Under the pieces are notes generated by a model that was not told the origin of the DNA, did not search any database, and saw only the letters and a list, made by a program, of their open reading frames with translations. From Blastopirellula marina DSM 3645 (GTDB lineage: Bacteria > Planctomycetota > Planctomycetia > Pirellulales > Pirellulaceae), in contig NZ_CH672376.1 in NCBI RefSeq assembly GCF_000153105.1, positions 1,689,804 through 1,753,803 of the forward strand: 64,000 bases of DNA. Direction: 5' to 3'. Made by a program: the position numbers and the translations under genes. Shown one piece after another: positions 54,901 to 64,000 of this stretch. Within the stretch, counting starts at the first letter, position 1; every line of letters starts with the position of its first letter.

Positions 54901-56593
54901 AACCGCGCTGACCGACTGGGGACGCAAAGATACGTCGAAGTTGGCGTTCGAGCATATCAATGAGTACCTGCATCACCATATGCATCCGGCCGATCATAGC
55001 GAGACCAGCGCCCAAGACTACGGAGTTGTCGAAGGGGGGCTGGCCAGTCTCGAGCACCCGGCGGAGAAGCATGACGAGAATCACGCTGAAGCTGCGGCGC
55101 ACGACGACGCCAAGTTGATTGACCAATCTCGTTGGCCGTCCGAGTTCTATCTGAAGCAGATCGGCTCTCACAGCCGGATCGGTTTCATCGAGCAAAAGCT
55201 GCGTGAGCCGCGGAGCTACGACTATAAGAAGACCGAAAATAAGAGTTACAACGACCGCTTGCGGATGCCGCAGTTCCCGTTTGAAAACGATGCGCAGCGC
55301 GAAGCGATCATCACCTTTGTGCTGGGCTTGGTGGCGCAGCCGCCGGCGCCGCAATACGTTTATACGCCCACGCCGCGGAAAAAGGCGATGGACGAAGGTC
55401 GCGTCGTCCTGGAGAAGTACAACTGCAAAGGGTGTCACATCGTCGGCATGGAGAAGTGGGATCTGACCTTCCAGCCGGGCTTTTTTGAACCTCAAGCGAC
55501 GGCGCCCACTTATCCCTACGTCGAACCTCATTTCAGCCAAGCCGATATTGATCTCTCGCAGCGCGCGGTCGATGCGGCCGGCAATCTGCATGCGACGATC
55601 GTCGGCTTGCCGGCAGTAGGCGATCGCGATGGCCTGCCGATTGTCGTCGATGATGAGGGATACGATGTCGAAGCGGATTTCGACTACGATCCGGCGCGAC
55701 TGAGCTATCGGTTTCAGTTGTGGGATCCGGTGGTGCTGGACGGCAACGTCTATCCGGTTGGTTTACTGCGAACCGATATACCGGCGGACTTCATTCGCCG
55801 GCGCTATCCGACCGATGGGGGCGCTTTGACCAAGATGCTGTTGCCGCGAGTGTTGGAGCTAGAGCAGCAGTCGAATCCGAACGCCAAAGGAAGCGAAGCT
55901 TGGGCCTGGTTGCCGCCGCCGCTGGTCGGCCAGGGGAAGAAAGCCCAGGTCGGCTGGATGCATGACTTCCTGTTGGATCCGTATCCGATTCGTCCCGCCG
56001 TCGTGCTCCGAATGCCGAAGTTCAATATGACTTCGGACGAAGCCGGCAAGTTGGCGAACTTCTTCGCCGCTCGCGATGACGCCGAGTTTCCCTATGCTTT
56101 CGACAAGCTGCGTCGCGCCGATTATTTGCGTTCGGCCCAAGCGAAATATGATCAGCTTTTAGAAAAAGAAGGTTTGCCAGCGCAAAATCGTTTGACAGAC
56201 GCGATGGGAATCATCGTGAACAGCAACTACTGCGTCAAATGTCATATCGTCGGAGATTTTGTCCCGGTCGGTTCGGCCAAGGCGCTTGCGCCTGACCTGA
56301 CCCAGGTATACTCGCGACTGCGTCCTCGCTATGTCCGGGACTGGATTTCACAACCCTCGGCGATTTTGCCTTACACGGCGATGCCGGTGAATATCCCGTA
56401 CTTGCCGGATGCAGCGGCGAACTACGGCGGAATTGATCAAAAACTGTACCATGGGACGAGCTTCGATCAGATCGACGCTTTGACCGATTTGTTGATGAAT
56501 TACGACGAATTCGCCAAAGCGCATAGCCAGGTGACGCCGCTGGTCGAAGCAGCGGCTCCACCCCCGCCGGAGGCCGCAACCGGCGTCGAATAA
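51923..56593 (+). CDS. Giant octahaem cytochrome c with coiled coil and embedded PDZ domain
   Basis: This 1556-residue protein has one N-terminal helix (FVFAVSSIFLLVATIIMFA, about 13-31) and a long Ala/Glu/Lys-rich, coiled-coil-like region to about residue 270. Eight CxxCH haem-c sites follow: CMTCH (about 329), CTICH (518), CIKCH (572), CFGCH (608), CLACH (815), CYACH (977), CKGCH (1168) and CVKCH (1436). A PDZ-like domain (about 425-490, GLKFGDVIVEVGGNLINDPG) lies between haems 1 and 2. Several CxxCH are followed by a methionine motif (DTKMPQFFG, RTKMPNLFL, LRMPQFPF, LRMPKFNM, YTAMPVNI), suggesting His/Met-ligated repeated cytochrome domains. It lies 33 bp after subunit IV, so I infer it is the complex's cytochrome subunit, passing electrons on to the oxidase. 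No named family is known to me. Confidence 0.9.
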   Translation: MPANESIWRNIKTMHFVFAVSSIFLLVATIIMFAQDHMRQWKPIQRKYRSVEATLADWQINQQKTEATLYSHHMLETKLLAVKAVAPSETLMRQFQAAVNEDAAARGEAKYDFSSIDAELKGLQDQAEQLTAAKEAVAADDATADQEQDLIHFQELRANFLSRLDSFEKAAKFREETLLGKKKFRNADLDAVRSRYDLAIRDELSADKIASIRDEIAHVEADVAELGLANQHATAHRKELIRILGEICAVGSEIESEIKANQIELNQLVEARSARQSTWFSDEFPFVGKRVNELPILDAFNSSIKIDQIWLPELKQDFSHKMVARFDRCMTCHMGIDKTQRGSPTKQLFPHDEEVVLTMSTPSSMPEEGEDGTVPTLESVYGIRLASEGLLDPDLVTIELVLPESLAAQAKVADPLAAHGGQAKPLGDVLRERVATDGSIAGLHGPDGLKFGDVIVEVGGNLINDPGQVRRLLMQSAPFGDSIQIKVSRGLEHPYASHPRLDLFVGSLSPHEVGKFGCTICHDGQGNATDFKWASHTPNSLKEMQNWKEEYGWFDNHFWLYPMHSQRFVESSCIKCHHDVVSLEASEQFPEPPAPKVVEGYHAILKFGCFGCHEVKGNEGHGKTIGPDLRLEPNYFATAQQLLAVYGDQFDDSMKAKLAEVVVHPEDNVVREDVFKAIEADKVAEEPQYEPAVREVASQLKDQEAPGELRKVGPSLRYVASKLEAPFLYDWIRKPSHFRPDTKMPQFFGLWSHLDKGSASLEEAEHFEPIEILGIVQYLTANSQKFEYLRTEQGQVGSDTDKITRGKLLFETRGCLACHQHEDFPASHADQGPNLTGLGGKLRGAAGRQWLYTWLKDPTRYHVRTKMPNLFLDPVQQADGTATDPAEDVVAFLLSTGGDFEPTDPQLTPNPKYLDQLTTDYLGATYNAAKIAQVMEQGIAEEERASLKGAEVELIGGISTEKKLQYIGRKAIGKYGCYACHDVPGFEDFKPIGTALTDWGRKDTSKLAFEHINEYLHHHMHPADHSETSAQDYGVVEGGLASLEHPAEKHDENHAEAAAHDDAKLIDQSRWPSEFYLKQIGSHSRIGFIEQKLREPRSYDYKKTENKSYNDRLRMPQFPFENDAQREAIITFVLGLVAQPPAPQYVYTPTPRKKAMDEGRVVLEKYNCKGCHIVGMEKWDLTFQPGFFEPQATAPTYPYVEPHFSQADIDLSQRAVDAAGNLHATIVGLPAVGDRDGLPIVVDDEGYDVEADFDYDPARLSYRFQLWDPVVLDGNVYPVGLLRTDIPADFIRRRYPTDGGALTKMLLPRVLELEQQSNPNAKGSEAWAWLPPPLVGQGKKAQVGWMHDFLLDPYPIRPAVVLRMPKFNMTSDEAGKLANFFAARDDAEFPYAFDKLRRADYLRSAQAKYDQLLEKEGLPAQNRLTDAMGIIVNSNYCVKCHIVGDFVPVGSAKALAPDLTQVYSRLRPRYVRDWISQPSAILPYTAMPVNIPYLPDAAANYGGIDQKLYHGTSFDQIDALTDLLMNYDEFAKAHSQVTPLVEAAAPPPPEAATGVE

Positions 56594-56669
56594 GCGGTTG
56601 CCGAGGGCTGTTTTTCGTGCCCCCTAAAAGGGTGCGGCGAAATGCATGGGCGGCGGCGACAGAATTGCT

Positions 56670-56675
56670 TATAAT
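56670..56675 (+). promoter_or_regulatory. Perfect -10 element upstream of the cupredoxin gene
   Basis: TATAAT at 56670-56675 lies in the largest gap (152 bp) of the operon, with no clear -35 match. Transcription would start near 56682. It may be an internal promoter for the cupredoxin, cytochrome and oxidase genes. Confidence 0.35.
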
Positions 56676-56745
56676 GAAAAGCTTTAGCGTGGTTCGACGC
56701 GGCCGCGTGCATGGAACAGTAAGAACACCGAAGGAGATTCCCACC

Positions 56746-57534
56746 GTGAAATTGCTACATTTCAGCTCCGCACTTCTACTGGCGCTATGCGTCAGCAGCG
56801 CCGTCTCCGCCGCAGGTTGGGGTACGATCACCGGCAAATTTGTCGTCGACGGCAAAGTTGCGCCGCCTGAGCCCTTGGTCATTACCAAAGACAAAGCGGT
56901 CTGTGACAAAAATCCGCCGTTGGTGGATGAGTCGCTGTTGGTGGGTCCCGATGGCGGACTGAAGAACGTTTGCGTTTGGCTCTCGCTGGGTCGTCGCGAT
57001 CCGCAACCGCCGGTTCATGCGAGCTACGAAGCGACCGCCAACGATACGATCGAAGTCGACAACCTGGCGTGCGCCTACGTGCCGCATGTGGTTGTCGTTC
57101 GTCCGTCGCAAAAGGTCGAGTTCAAAAACTCCGATCCGATCGCGCACAACTTTAAGGTCGACGGCTTCGCCAACAACCCGTTCAACACGTTGGTTCCTGC
57201 TGGCGGTTCGTTTATGCATCAATTCCCCTCGGAAGAACGCGTCCCGATGGTCGCCGCTTGTGCGATCCATCCCTGGATGACCGGTTTCATCGTGGTCAAA
57301 GAAGCGCCGTACGTCGCCGTTTCGGCCGAAGATGGCACGTTCACGATCGAAAACGTGCCGGCTGGCGACTGGAATTTCCAGTTCTGGCACACCAGCGGCG
57401 GTTACCTGTCAGAAGTGAAGATGGGCGGCAAGACCGAAAAAGACCGCAAAGGCGAATACGAAATCAAGGTAGAGGACGGGAAAGCGACCGACCTGGGCGT
57501 CATCACCGTCGCTGCTGACAAGTTGAAGAAATAG
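56746..57534 (+). CDS. Secreted cupredoxin-like protein (first copy)
   Basis: This 262-residue periplasmic protein starts with GTG at 56746, nine bases after AAGGAG. A signal peptide (MKLLHFSSALLLALCVSSAVSA) leads to a domain with the blue-copper ligand set: His in KNSDPIAHNFKV and the closing C-A-I-H-P-W-M (Cys, His and Met spaced Cx2Hx2M). A C-terminal beta-sandwich/carboxypeptidase-regulatory-like segment (GTFTIENVPAGDWNFQFWHT) follows. It is paralogous to the next gene (both have NSDPIAHN and C.IHPWM). A role as a copper electron carrier between the cytochrome and oxidase modules is inferred. Confidence 0.85.
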   Translation: MKLLHFSSALLLALCVSSAVSAAGWGTITGKFVVDGKVAPPEPLVITKDKAVCDKNPPLVDESLLVGPDGGLKNVCVWLSLGRRDPQPPVHASYEATANDTIEVDNLACAYVPHVVVVRPSQKVEFKNSDPIAHNFKVDGFANNPFNTLVPAGGSFMHQFPSEERVPMVAACAIHPWMTGFIVVKEAPYVAVSAEDGTFTIENVPAGDWNFQFWHTSGGYLSEVKMGGKTEKDRKGEYEIKVEDGKATDLGVITVAADKLKK

Positions 57535-57552
57535 GCTTTCGGCGAAGGGGGC

Positions 57553-57576
57553 GAGCGATGGCGTTAATCATCGCTC
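57553..57576. repeat. Hairpin between the two cupredoxin genes
   Basis: GAGCGATG (57553-57560) and CATCGCTC (57569-57576) form a perfect 8-bp stem with loop GCGTTAAT, between the first cupredoxin stop and the second start. No T-run follows, so processing or partial attenuation is more likely than termination. Confidence 0.4.
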
Positions 57577-57607
57577 GGCCTTCATCGCCAGCCGAATTAA
57601 AGGTTGC

Positions 57608-58510
57608 GTGATGAAGCGAATCCCTCTGCTGATAATTGTCTTGATCACCGCTTGGGTTTCCGGCGGTTGTGACACGGAAATCGCGCGGCAGGTCGTTCCT
57701 CGGCCGGGTCGCGTTCTGGCGATTCGGGAGGCGCTTCGCGGCGACGAAGAAGCGGCGACCACCGAGCCGACCGAGCCGGTGATGCAAAAGCCGACCGAGT
57801 TCGTCACGCTTCGCGGGCAATTTCAGATTCAGGGAACGCCGCCGGCCAATCCGGTGCTGAGCGTGACCAAGGATACGGCGGTCTGCAATCCCAACAACGT
57901 CACGATTTACGCGCCGCAAGTGGTGGTTGATCCGCAGTCCAAAGGAATCAAGAACATGGTTGTCATGGTCGAGGTTCCTGACGATTGGGTTCATCCTGAT
58001 GCGAAAGGCGCGACGGATGAAGTCAAGTTTGATCAGAAGGCCTGCGAGTTCGTCGATCATGTCTTTGGCATGCAAGCGACCGAAACCTTAGAGATATTGA
58101 ACAGCGATCCGATCGCGCATAACACGAAAATGGAGCCGCGGCGAAACACCGCTTCCAACGTCAACGTGCCGGGCGGAACTTCGACGACTTACAAACCGAC
58201 TGCCGGCGAGAAGGATCCGTTTGAAGTCACGTGCAGCATTCATCCCTGGATGAAGGCCTACATTTTGATTCGCTCCAACGGCTACTATGCGATTTCAGGC
58301 GACGATGGTTCGTTTGAGATCGCCAATGTGCCGGCGGGAGCGCCGATTCAAGTTCGAGTATGGCACGAAACGCAACCGAGCGGCGTGTCGCCCACCACGG
58401 TGAACGGACAACCGGTCTCGTGGCGCAAAGGTGAGTTTACGATGACGCTAGATCCGACCGACGAGTCGAAGAACGAACTAGCGGTCGTTGTGGATGCTTC
58501 CACGTTTTAG
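57608..58510 (+). CDS. Cupredoxin-like lipoprotein (second copy)
   Basis: This roughly 300-residue protein has a lipoprotein signal (KRIPLLIIVLITAWVSGGC, lipobox SGGC). GTG at 57608 and ATG at 57611 are both possible starts. The core repeats the first cupredoxin: NSDPIAHNTKM and CSIHPWMKAYIL supply His and Cys, His, Met ligands. The segment GSFEIANVPAGAPIQVRVWH corresponds to the C-terminal sandwich of its paralogue. It has a Glu/Pro/Thr-rich linker at about 40-65. Duplication of a soluble and a lipid-anchored form beside the oxidase is notable. Confidence 0.85.
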   Translation: MMKRIPLLIIVLITAWVSGGCDTEIARQVVPRPGRVLAIREALRGDEEAATTEPTEPVMQKPTEFVTLRGQFQIQGTPPANPVLSVTKDTAVCNPNNVTIYAPQVVVDPQSKGIKNMVVMVEVPDDWVHPDAKGATDEVKFDQKACEFVDHVFGMQATETLEILNSDPIAHNTKMEPRRNTASNVNVPGGTSTTYKPTAGEKDPFEVTCSIHPWMKAYILIRSNGYYAISGDDGSFEIANVPAGAPIQVRVWHETQPSGVSPTTVNGQPVSWRKGEFTMTLDPTDESKNELAVVVDASTF

Positions 58511-58549
58511 CCGCTTCTTCTGTTGGGAAGGAACGCTTCGCAATACGTC

Positions 58550-59881
58550 ATGATGCGACAAGAAATTACCAGCATGAACGCAGTTTACAGCAATATGAGG
58601 CGCGGCGATTGGGCGCGTTGGACGCTGCTTGCGATCGGCGTCATCGCGACTGCAGGCTGCTTTTCGCCAGCCGCGCAGTTCGAGCTGAACATGATCGCCG
58701 TGCACAAACGTGAGCTCGAAAGCGAAGCGACATTTTCGACTCAGTATCAACTGCAGCCGATCGCCGAGATTCTGGAGGCCTCGTTTGGTACGCCTGACAA
58801 CCCTGTGTTGCCGCCGGTCCCCGGCATCGAAGACGTTTTGGACCTCGAAAAGATCAAGATGGCGGCCGGTCCGTATGGGAGCGACGAGAACGGCAAGCAG
58901 CGTGGTCTTTATCGACAGCATTGCGTTCATTGCCATGGAATCACCGGAGATGGCGCCGGTCCGACGGCCGCCTTTTTGAATCCGTATCCCCGCGATTATC
59001 GGCCAGGCAAGTTCAAGTTCAAATCAACCGCTTCTGGGCAAGAGCCAACGCATCAAGATCTGAATCGAATCATTCGCGACGGCGCCGCCGGTACGGCGAT
59101 GCCCAGTTTTAAACTGCTCGACAGCGACGAAATCGAAGCGCTGACCCACTATGTAAAGTACCTGTCGATTCGCGGTCAGACCGAACTCTACTTGATCGAA
59201 GCGGAGTTTGGCGAACTGTTGCCTGCGGTGGTGAAGCCTGCGAGTGAGCGCAACGCCGAAGAACAGGAATACGTCGAGAGTCTTACCGAAGAAGAACTGG
59301 AAGAAGAAAAAGCGGAGTTCCTAGAGGAAGTCGCCTTCTTCGAGTCGCGTGAGAATATCGTCGAAGAAGTGGTTGGTCCGATCGTCGAAAAATGGATGAA
59401 TGCCGGCGATGAAGTGACGGAGATCGCCGAGAAGCCAGAGATGGAAATGAAAGAGTCGATCGCCAAAGGGCGAGAACTCTTCTTCTCGGCCAAAACCGGC
59501 TGCGCAGGCTGTCATGGCGAATCGGCCTTGGGAGATGGGCAGACGGCGGAAGCTGATTTTTACGACGACTGGACGCGGTTTTACTACGACCCGAATGATC
59601 CCAGCACGTTGGAAGGATATTTGGCGTTAGGCGCACTGGAGCCGCGTAAGCTTCGACCTCGCAATTTGCGGCAAGGGGTTTTCCGCGGCGGACGACGCCC
59701 GATCGATATCTTTTGGCGAATTCGGAACGGTATCGAAGGGGCGAAAATGCCGGCGGCGCCGCCGATTGTCACCGATGAAGAAATTTGGCATCTGGTCGAC
59801 TTTGTGCGATATGGACTGCCGTACGACGCTTTAAGCGAAAACGAGCCGCATCAACCGGAAAATGTTCGCGTGCGGAACTAG
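58550..59881 (+). CDS. Dihaem cytochrome c lipoprotein
   Basis: This roughly 443-residue protein has a lipoprotein signal (WARWTLLAIGVIATAGC, lipobox TAGC) and two c-type haem sites: CVHCH (in QHCVHCHGITGDGAGP) and CAGCH (in TGCAGCHGESALGDG). Each is followed by a distal Met motif (GTAMPSFKLL; AKMPAAPPIVTDEE). A Glu-rich spacer lies between the two cytochrome domains. The start is uncertain: ATGs at 58550, 58574 and 58595 are in frame, and the shortest gives the best signal peptide. It immediately precedes cox2, so it is the likely electron donor. Confidence 0.85.
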   Translation: MMRQEITSMNAVYSNMRRGDWARWTLLAIGVIATAGCFSPAAQFELNMIAVHKRELESEATFSTQYQLQPIAEILEASFGTPDNPVLPPVPGIEDVLDLEKIKMAAGPYGSDENGKQRGLYRQHCVHCHGITGDGAGPTAAFLNPYPRDYRPGKFKFKSTASGQEPTHQDLNRIIRDGAAGTAMPSFKLLDSDEIEALTHYVKYLSIRGQTELYLIEAEFGELLPAVVKPASERNAEEQEYVESLTEEELEEEKAEFLEEVAFFESRENIVEEVVGPIVEKWMNAGDEVTEIAEKPEMEMKESIAKGRELFFSAKTGCAGCHGESALGDGQTAEADFYDDWTRFYYDPNDPSTLEGYLALGALEPRKLRPRNLRQGVFRGGRRPIDIFWRIRNGIEGAKMPAAPPIVTDEEIWHLVDFVRYGLPYDALSENEPHQPENVRVRN

Positions 59882-59928
59882 CAGCTCGGCCATCGTCGGT
59901 TGAAGCCGACGTTCGAGGGAGAGACAAC

Positions 59929-60756
59929 GTGGGTAGAGTTTGGAGCATTCTGTTTTTGACAGTCCCGATTTTCGGGGTCTGGACCTTCGTGTCGGCGATG
60001 AACGATTGGTGGCCGATGAGCGGCGGATCGTTTGCATTTTCGTCGGGACATTGGTTTCCGTCGCTCGACGTCAGCGACCATGTCAAAGACCATTTGTTTT
60101 ACGTCATCCTCTATTTGACTGGCGTCGTGTTTATCGGCACAGGCGCCGTTCTGTTCTGGATTCTCTGGCGGTACGACGGCGCGACCAACGCGGATCCGGT
60201 CGTCTTCTCGCATGGTAGTCATGCGTTGGAAGTAATCTGGTCGATCTTGCCGGCGGTCGTGCTGCTGTTTATTGCGATTTACCAAATGGACGCTTGGGCC
60301 GGAGCGCGGATGCGACGCCCGACGATGGCGGACGGCGCGATCAAGCCGCCGCTATGTCGTGTGACTGGACGTCAATTTGAATGGCGGATTCAATACCCGG
60401 GCGAAGATGGTCGGCTCGATACGCCGGACGATTTGCACGTATTGAATGACCTGCATGTTCCCGTTGACGAAGAAATTGTCATCGAGATCGAGAGCATGGA
60501 CGTGCTGCACAGTTTCTTCCTGCCCAACATGCGGGTCAAGCAAGACGTCGTGCCGGGCATGCGGCAATACGTTTGGTTTCATCCAGTGAAAGAAGGAGTA
60601 AGCGACATCGTTTGCGCCGAGCTTTGCGGCTGGGGACATTACAAGATGCGCGGTCGGATTACGGTGGATAACGCCGCCGAGTTTGATCGCTGGTATTCGG
60701 CAGCTTACGCCGAACAGGAGACTTCGCAGTTCAGCCTGCCTGAGGAAGAAGAATAA
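59929..60756 (+). CDS. coxB: Cytochrome c oxidase subunit II (CuA)
   Basis: This 275-residue protein starts with GTG at 59929 after GAGGGAGAG; upstream frame has no membrane character. It has two transmembrane segments (VWSILFLTVPIFGVWTF region as an N-terminal segment and FYVILYLTGVVFIGTGAVLF, plus VIWSILPAVVLLFIAIYQ) and a periplasmic CuA domain with DVLHSFFLPN, CAELCGWGHYKM (C-x3-C-x3-H-x2-M). It has no haem c domain, unlike caa3-type subunit II; the separate dihaem lipoprotein may take its place. The next gene, subunit I, starts 3 nt after its stop. Confidence 0.95.
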   Translation: MGRVWSILFLTVPIFGVWTFVSAMNDWWPMSGGSFAFSSGHWFPSLDVSDHVKDHLFYVILYLTGVVFIGTGAVLFWILWRYDGATNADPVVFSHGSHALEVIWSILPAVVLLFIAIYQMDAWAGARMRRPTMADGAIKPPLCRVTGRQFEWRIQYPGEDGRLDTPDDLHVLNDLHVPVDEEIVIEIESMDVLHSFFLPNMRVKQDVVPGMRQYVWFHPVKEGVSDIVCAELCGWGHYKMRGRITVDNAAEFDRWYSAAYAEQETSQFSLPEEEE

Positions 60757-60759
60757 TCG

Positions 60760-62547
<1,788 letters not shown>

Positions 62548-62561
62548 CTTGCTGATTTATT

Positions 62562-63584
62562 GTGACTGAAACGCAACCGACAATTCGATCCGCATGGCCG
62601 CACCGCGTGGCGCTGCTCTTGGTCTGCACCACCTTCCCGTTGATCTGGGTTGGCGGACTGGTGACGACCAAGAAAGCAGGCATGGCCGTGCCTGACTGGC
62701 CTAACACTTACGGCTATAACCTGTTCCTCTATCCAATCAGCGAATGGATCGCGGGACCGTTCGATCTGTTTGTCGAGCATGGGCACCGCTTGCTCGGTTC
62801 GGTGGTCGGCATGGTCGCGATCGCGCTGGTGATTGTGGTGGCCCTCTGCGACAAACGCCGTTGGATGCTGATATTGTCGATCATCGCATTGATCGCAGTG
62901 ATCGCGCAAGGCATCTTGGGAGGCGCACGCGTGATCCAGGACGAAGTGCTGTTGGCCCGGATTCATGGTTGTTTTGGGCCGGCGTTTTTCGGACTGACCG
63001 TCGCATTAGCCGTCTTCACGTCACGGCGCTGGGGAGCGATTCAGCCCAGCCAAGTCGAGGGGAGCGGCTCGTTGCAATTGTTGGCGGTCATGACCGCATC
63101 ACTCGCCTACGTGCAGCTTTTGATCGGCTCTTTTTTGCGGCATGTGCCGGCCGGAGGAAACCACGGCGACTTTCGGATCGCGGTTGTTTTTCACGTGTTC
63201 CTCGCGTTTCTCGTCATGGCGCATGTCGTTGCGTTGACGACTACGGCTTGGCGCAATCATCCCCGCGCGATCGCCGTTCGGTGGTGGTCACTGGCCGCAT
63301 CGTTGATAGTAATAGTGCAGATTGGGCTGGGCGTTGCTGCCTGGACGTTCAAATATGGCTGGCCAACTTTCCTACCGGGTGGCGATTTGATTCCTAGTTT
63401 TGTTATTAACGCTGAAAGCGTCGCTCAAGCAGGCGTCGTAACCGCGCATGTCGCTACAGGTTCGCTGATCGTCGGCGTGACGGTCGCCATAGCGCTGTAC
63501 AGTTTCCGTTATTATTCGGCTTCACCGGCGTCGTTGGCTTCGCAAATTGCGGACAAATCGACGCTTCAGGGAGTCACGATATGA
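62562..63584 (+). CDS. ctaA: Haem A synthase (CtaA/Cox15)
   Basis: This 340-residue, eight-helix membrane protein converts haem O to haem A. It starts with GTG at 62562. It has the conserved EHGHRLLGSVVG (His in the N-terminal half), RIHGCFGPAFF, FRIAVVFHVFLAFLVMAHVVAL and VTAHVATGSLIVG, with paired histidines for haem b binding. WPNTYGYN is in the first loop. The gene overlaps ctaB by 4 nt (ATGA). Confidence 0.95.
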   Translation: MTETQPTIRSAWPHRVALLLVCTTFPLIWVGGLVTTKKAGMAVPDWPNTYGYNLFLYPISEWIAGPFDLFVEHGHRLLGSVVGMVAIALVIVVALCDKRRWMLILSIIALIAVIAQGILGGARVIQDEVLLARIHGCFGPAFFGLTVALAVFTSRRWGAIQPSQVEGSGSLQLLAVMTASLAYVQLLIGSFLRHVPAGGNHGDFRIAVVFHVFLAFLVMAHVVALTTTAWRNHPRAIAVRWWSLAASLIVIVQIGLGVAAWTFKYGWPTFLPGGDLIPSFVINAESVAQAGVVTAHVATGSLIVGVTVAIALYSFRYYSASPASLASQIADKSTLQGVTI

Positions 63585-64000
63585 GTACGACTCCCATCGC
63601 TTTTGAAGAACGTCGCGCCGGTCGTCTAGCGATCGCCGCCGACTATGTCGAACTAACCAAACCAAAAATTGCGGTGATGTTGCTCGCGGCGGTCGCCGTC
63701 AGCGGATGCGTCGCAACCTGGGGACAGCCTGATCTATGGCGATTGTTCCATGCGGTGTTTGGAACGGCTTTGGTCGCGGCCAGCAGTTGCGTTTGGAATC
63801 AATGGCTCGAACGCCGCAGCGATCTGCTGATGAAGCGAACGCGTGAACGGCCGCTTCCTGCCGGACGCATCACCGCGAATGGGGCGGCCATCTTTGGCGC
63901 CGCGCTCGGCTCGATCGGCGTCTCCTATTTACTGGCGACGGTCGGTTGGAAGGTCGCCGCAATCGGCGCCGCGACTTGGCTGTTGTATGTCGTCGTTTAT
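63581..64000 (+). CDS. ctaB: Protohaem IX farnesyltransferase (CtaB/Cox10), partial
   Basis: This is the 5' portion (140 codons) of haem O synthase, which farnesylates haem b. The ATG at 63581 overlaps the ctaA stop. It shows YVELTKPKIAVMLL and the prenyl-diphosphate-binding region NQWLERRSDLLMKRTRERP with the conserved Asn/Asp/Arg set, followed by helices. The gene runs off the window end. Confidence 0.95.
   Translation, partial: MSTTPIAFEERRAGRLAIAADYVELTKPKIAVMLLAAVAVSGCVATWGQPDLWRLFHAVFGTALVAASSCVWNQWLERRSDLLMKRTRERPLPAGRITANGAAIFGAALGSIGVSYLLATVGWKVAAIGAATWLLYVVVY

Overview
The window looks like a chromosomal segment of a planctomycete, most likely family Pirellulaceae (Blastopirellula/Bremerella-like). 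The assignment is inference from gene content: a PVC-type dehydrogenase with attached haem and DUF1080 domains, sulfatases, a planctomycete-style hybrid kinase, very large secreted proteins, a giant multihaem cytochrome built into a cytochrome b complex operon, sparse Shine-Dalgarno sites, and about 55-58% GC. I see no rRNA, tRNA, CRISPR array, phage or transposase gene. The only dispersed-repeat signal is a REP-like family of three copies.

Layout. 1-3.8 kb (minus): a HemD-HemE fusion and a PhoA-type alkaline phosphatase. 4.2-15.0 kb (plus): a tightly packed eight-gene operon with a zinc-ribbon/VWA protein carrying a TonB/TolA-like membrane anchor, a secreted protein, ExbB, two ExbDs, a TPR protein, a 1170-residue bitopic protein and a secreted protein. 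15.0-18.5 kb (minus): a response regulator-ATPase and a hybrid histidine kinase with two receivers and an Hpt domain. 18.5-19.2 kb: a non-coding stretch with a candidate structured RNA and a strong terminator. 19.2-21.7 kb (minus): MarR regulator, radical SAM protein, small membrane protein and a sulfite-oxidase-like molybdoenzyme. 21.7-31.7 kb: a conserved hypothetical, ribosomal protein S1, MarC, the 1348-residue PVC dehydrogenase, an FG-GAP protein and a Gfo/Idh/MocA oxidoreductase. 31.7-46.7 kb: a TPP-dependent decarboxylase, a lipoprotein, PII (with T-loop Phe51), a thioredoxin-like protein, a CYTH protein, an MFS transporter, a Tat-exported phosphoesterase, an Ntn-hydrolase, a small membrane protein, HinT, a degenerate and an intact sulfatase, and RuvB. 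46.7-48.0 kb (minus): PurD.

48.4-64.0 kb (plus): a long respiratory operon. It encodes Rieske protein, cytochrome b6-like protein, an enlarged subunit IV-like protein, a 1556-residue octahaem cytochrome with an embedded PDZ domain, two cupredoxin-like proteins, a dihaem cytochrome lipoprotein, CuA subunit II and A2-type subunit I of a haem-copper oxidase, haem A synthase and the start of haem O synthase. The window ends inside the last gene. The order suggests a quinol : cytochrome c : O2 electron path made as one assembly, with HemD-HemE and CtaA/CtaB on the haem side.

The two best candidates for under-described biology are the VWA/ExbB/ExbD/ExbD/TPR operon (a proton-motive-force-driven envelope machine whose TonB equivalent appears to be a VWA protein) and the b6f-like complex with its giant octahaem-PDZ cytochrome and repeat-bearing Rieske protein.
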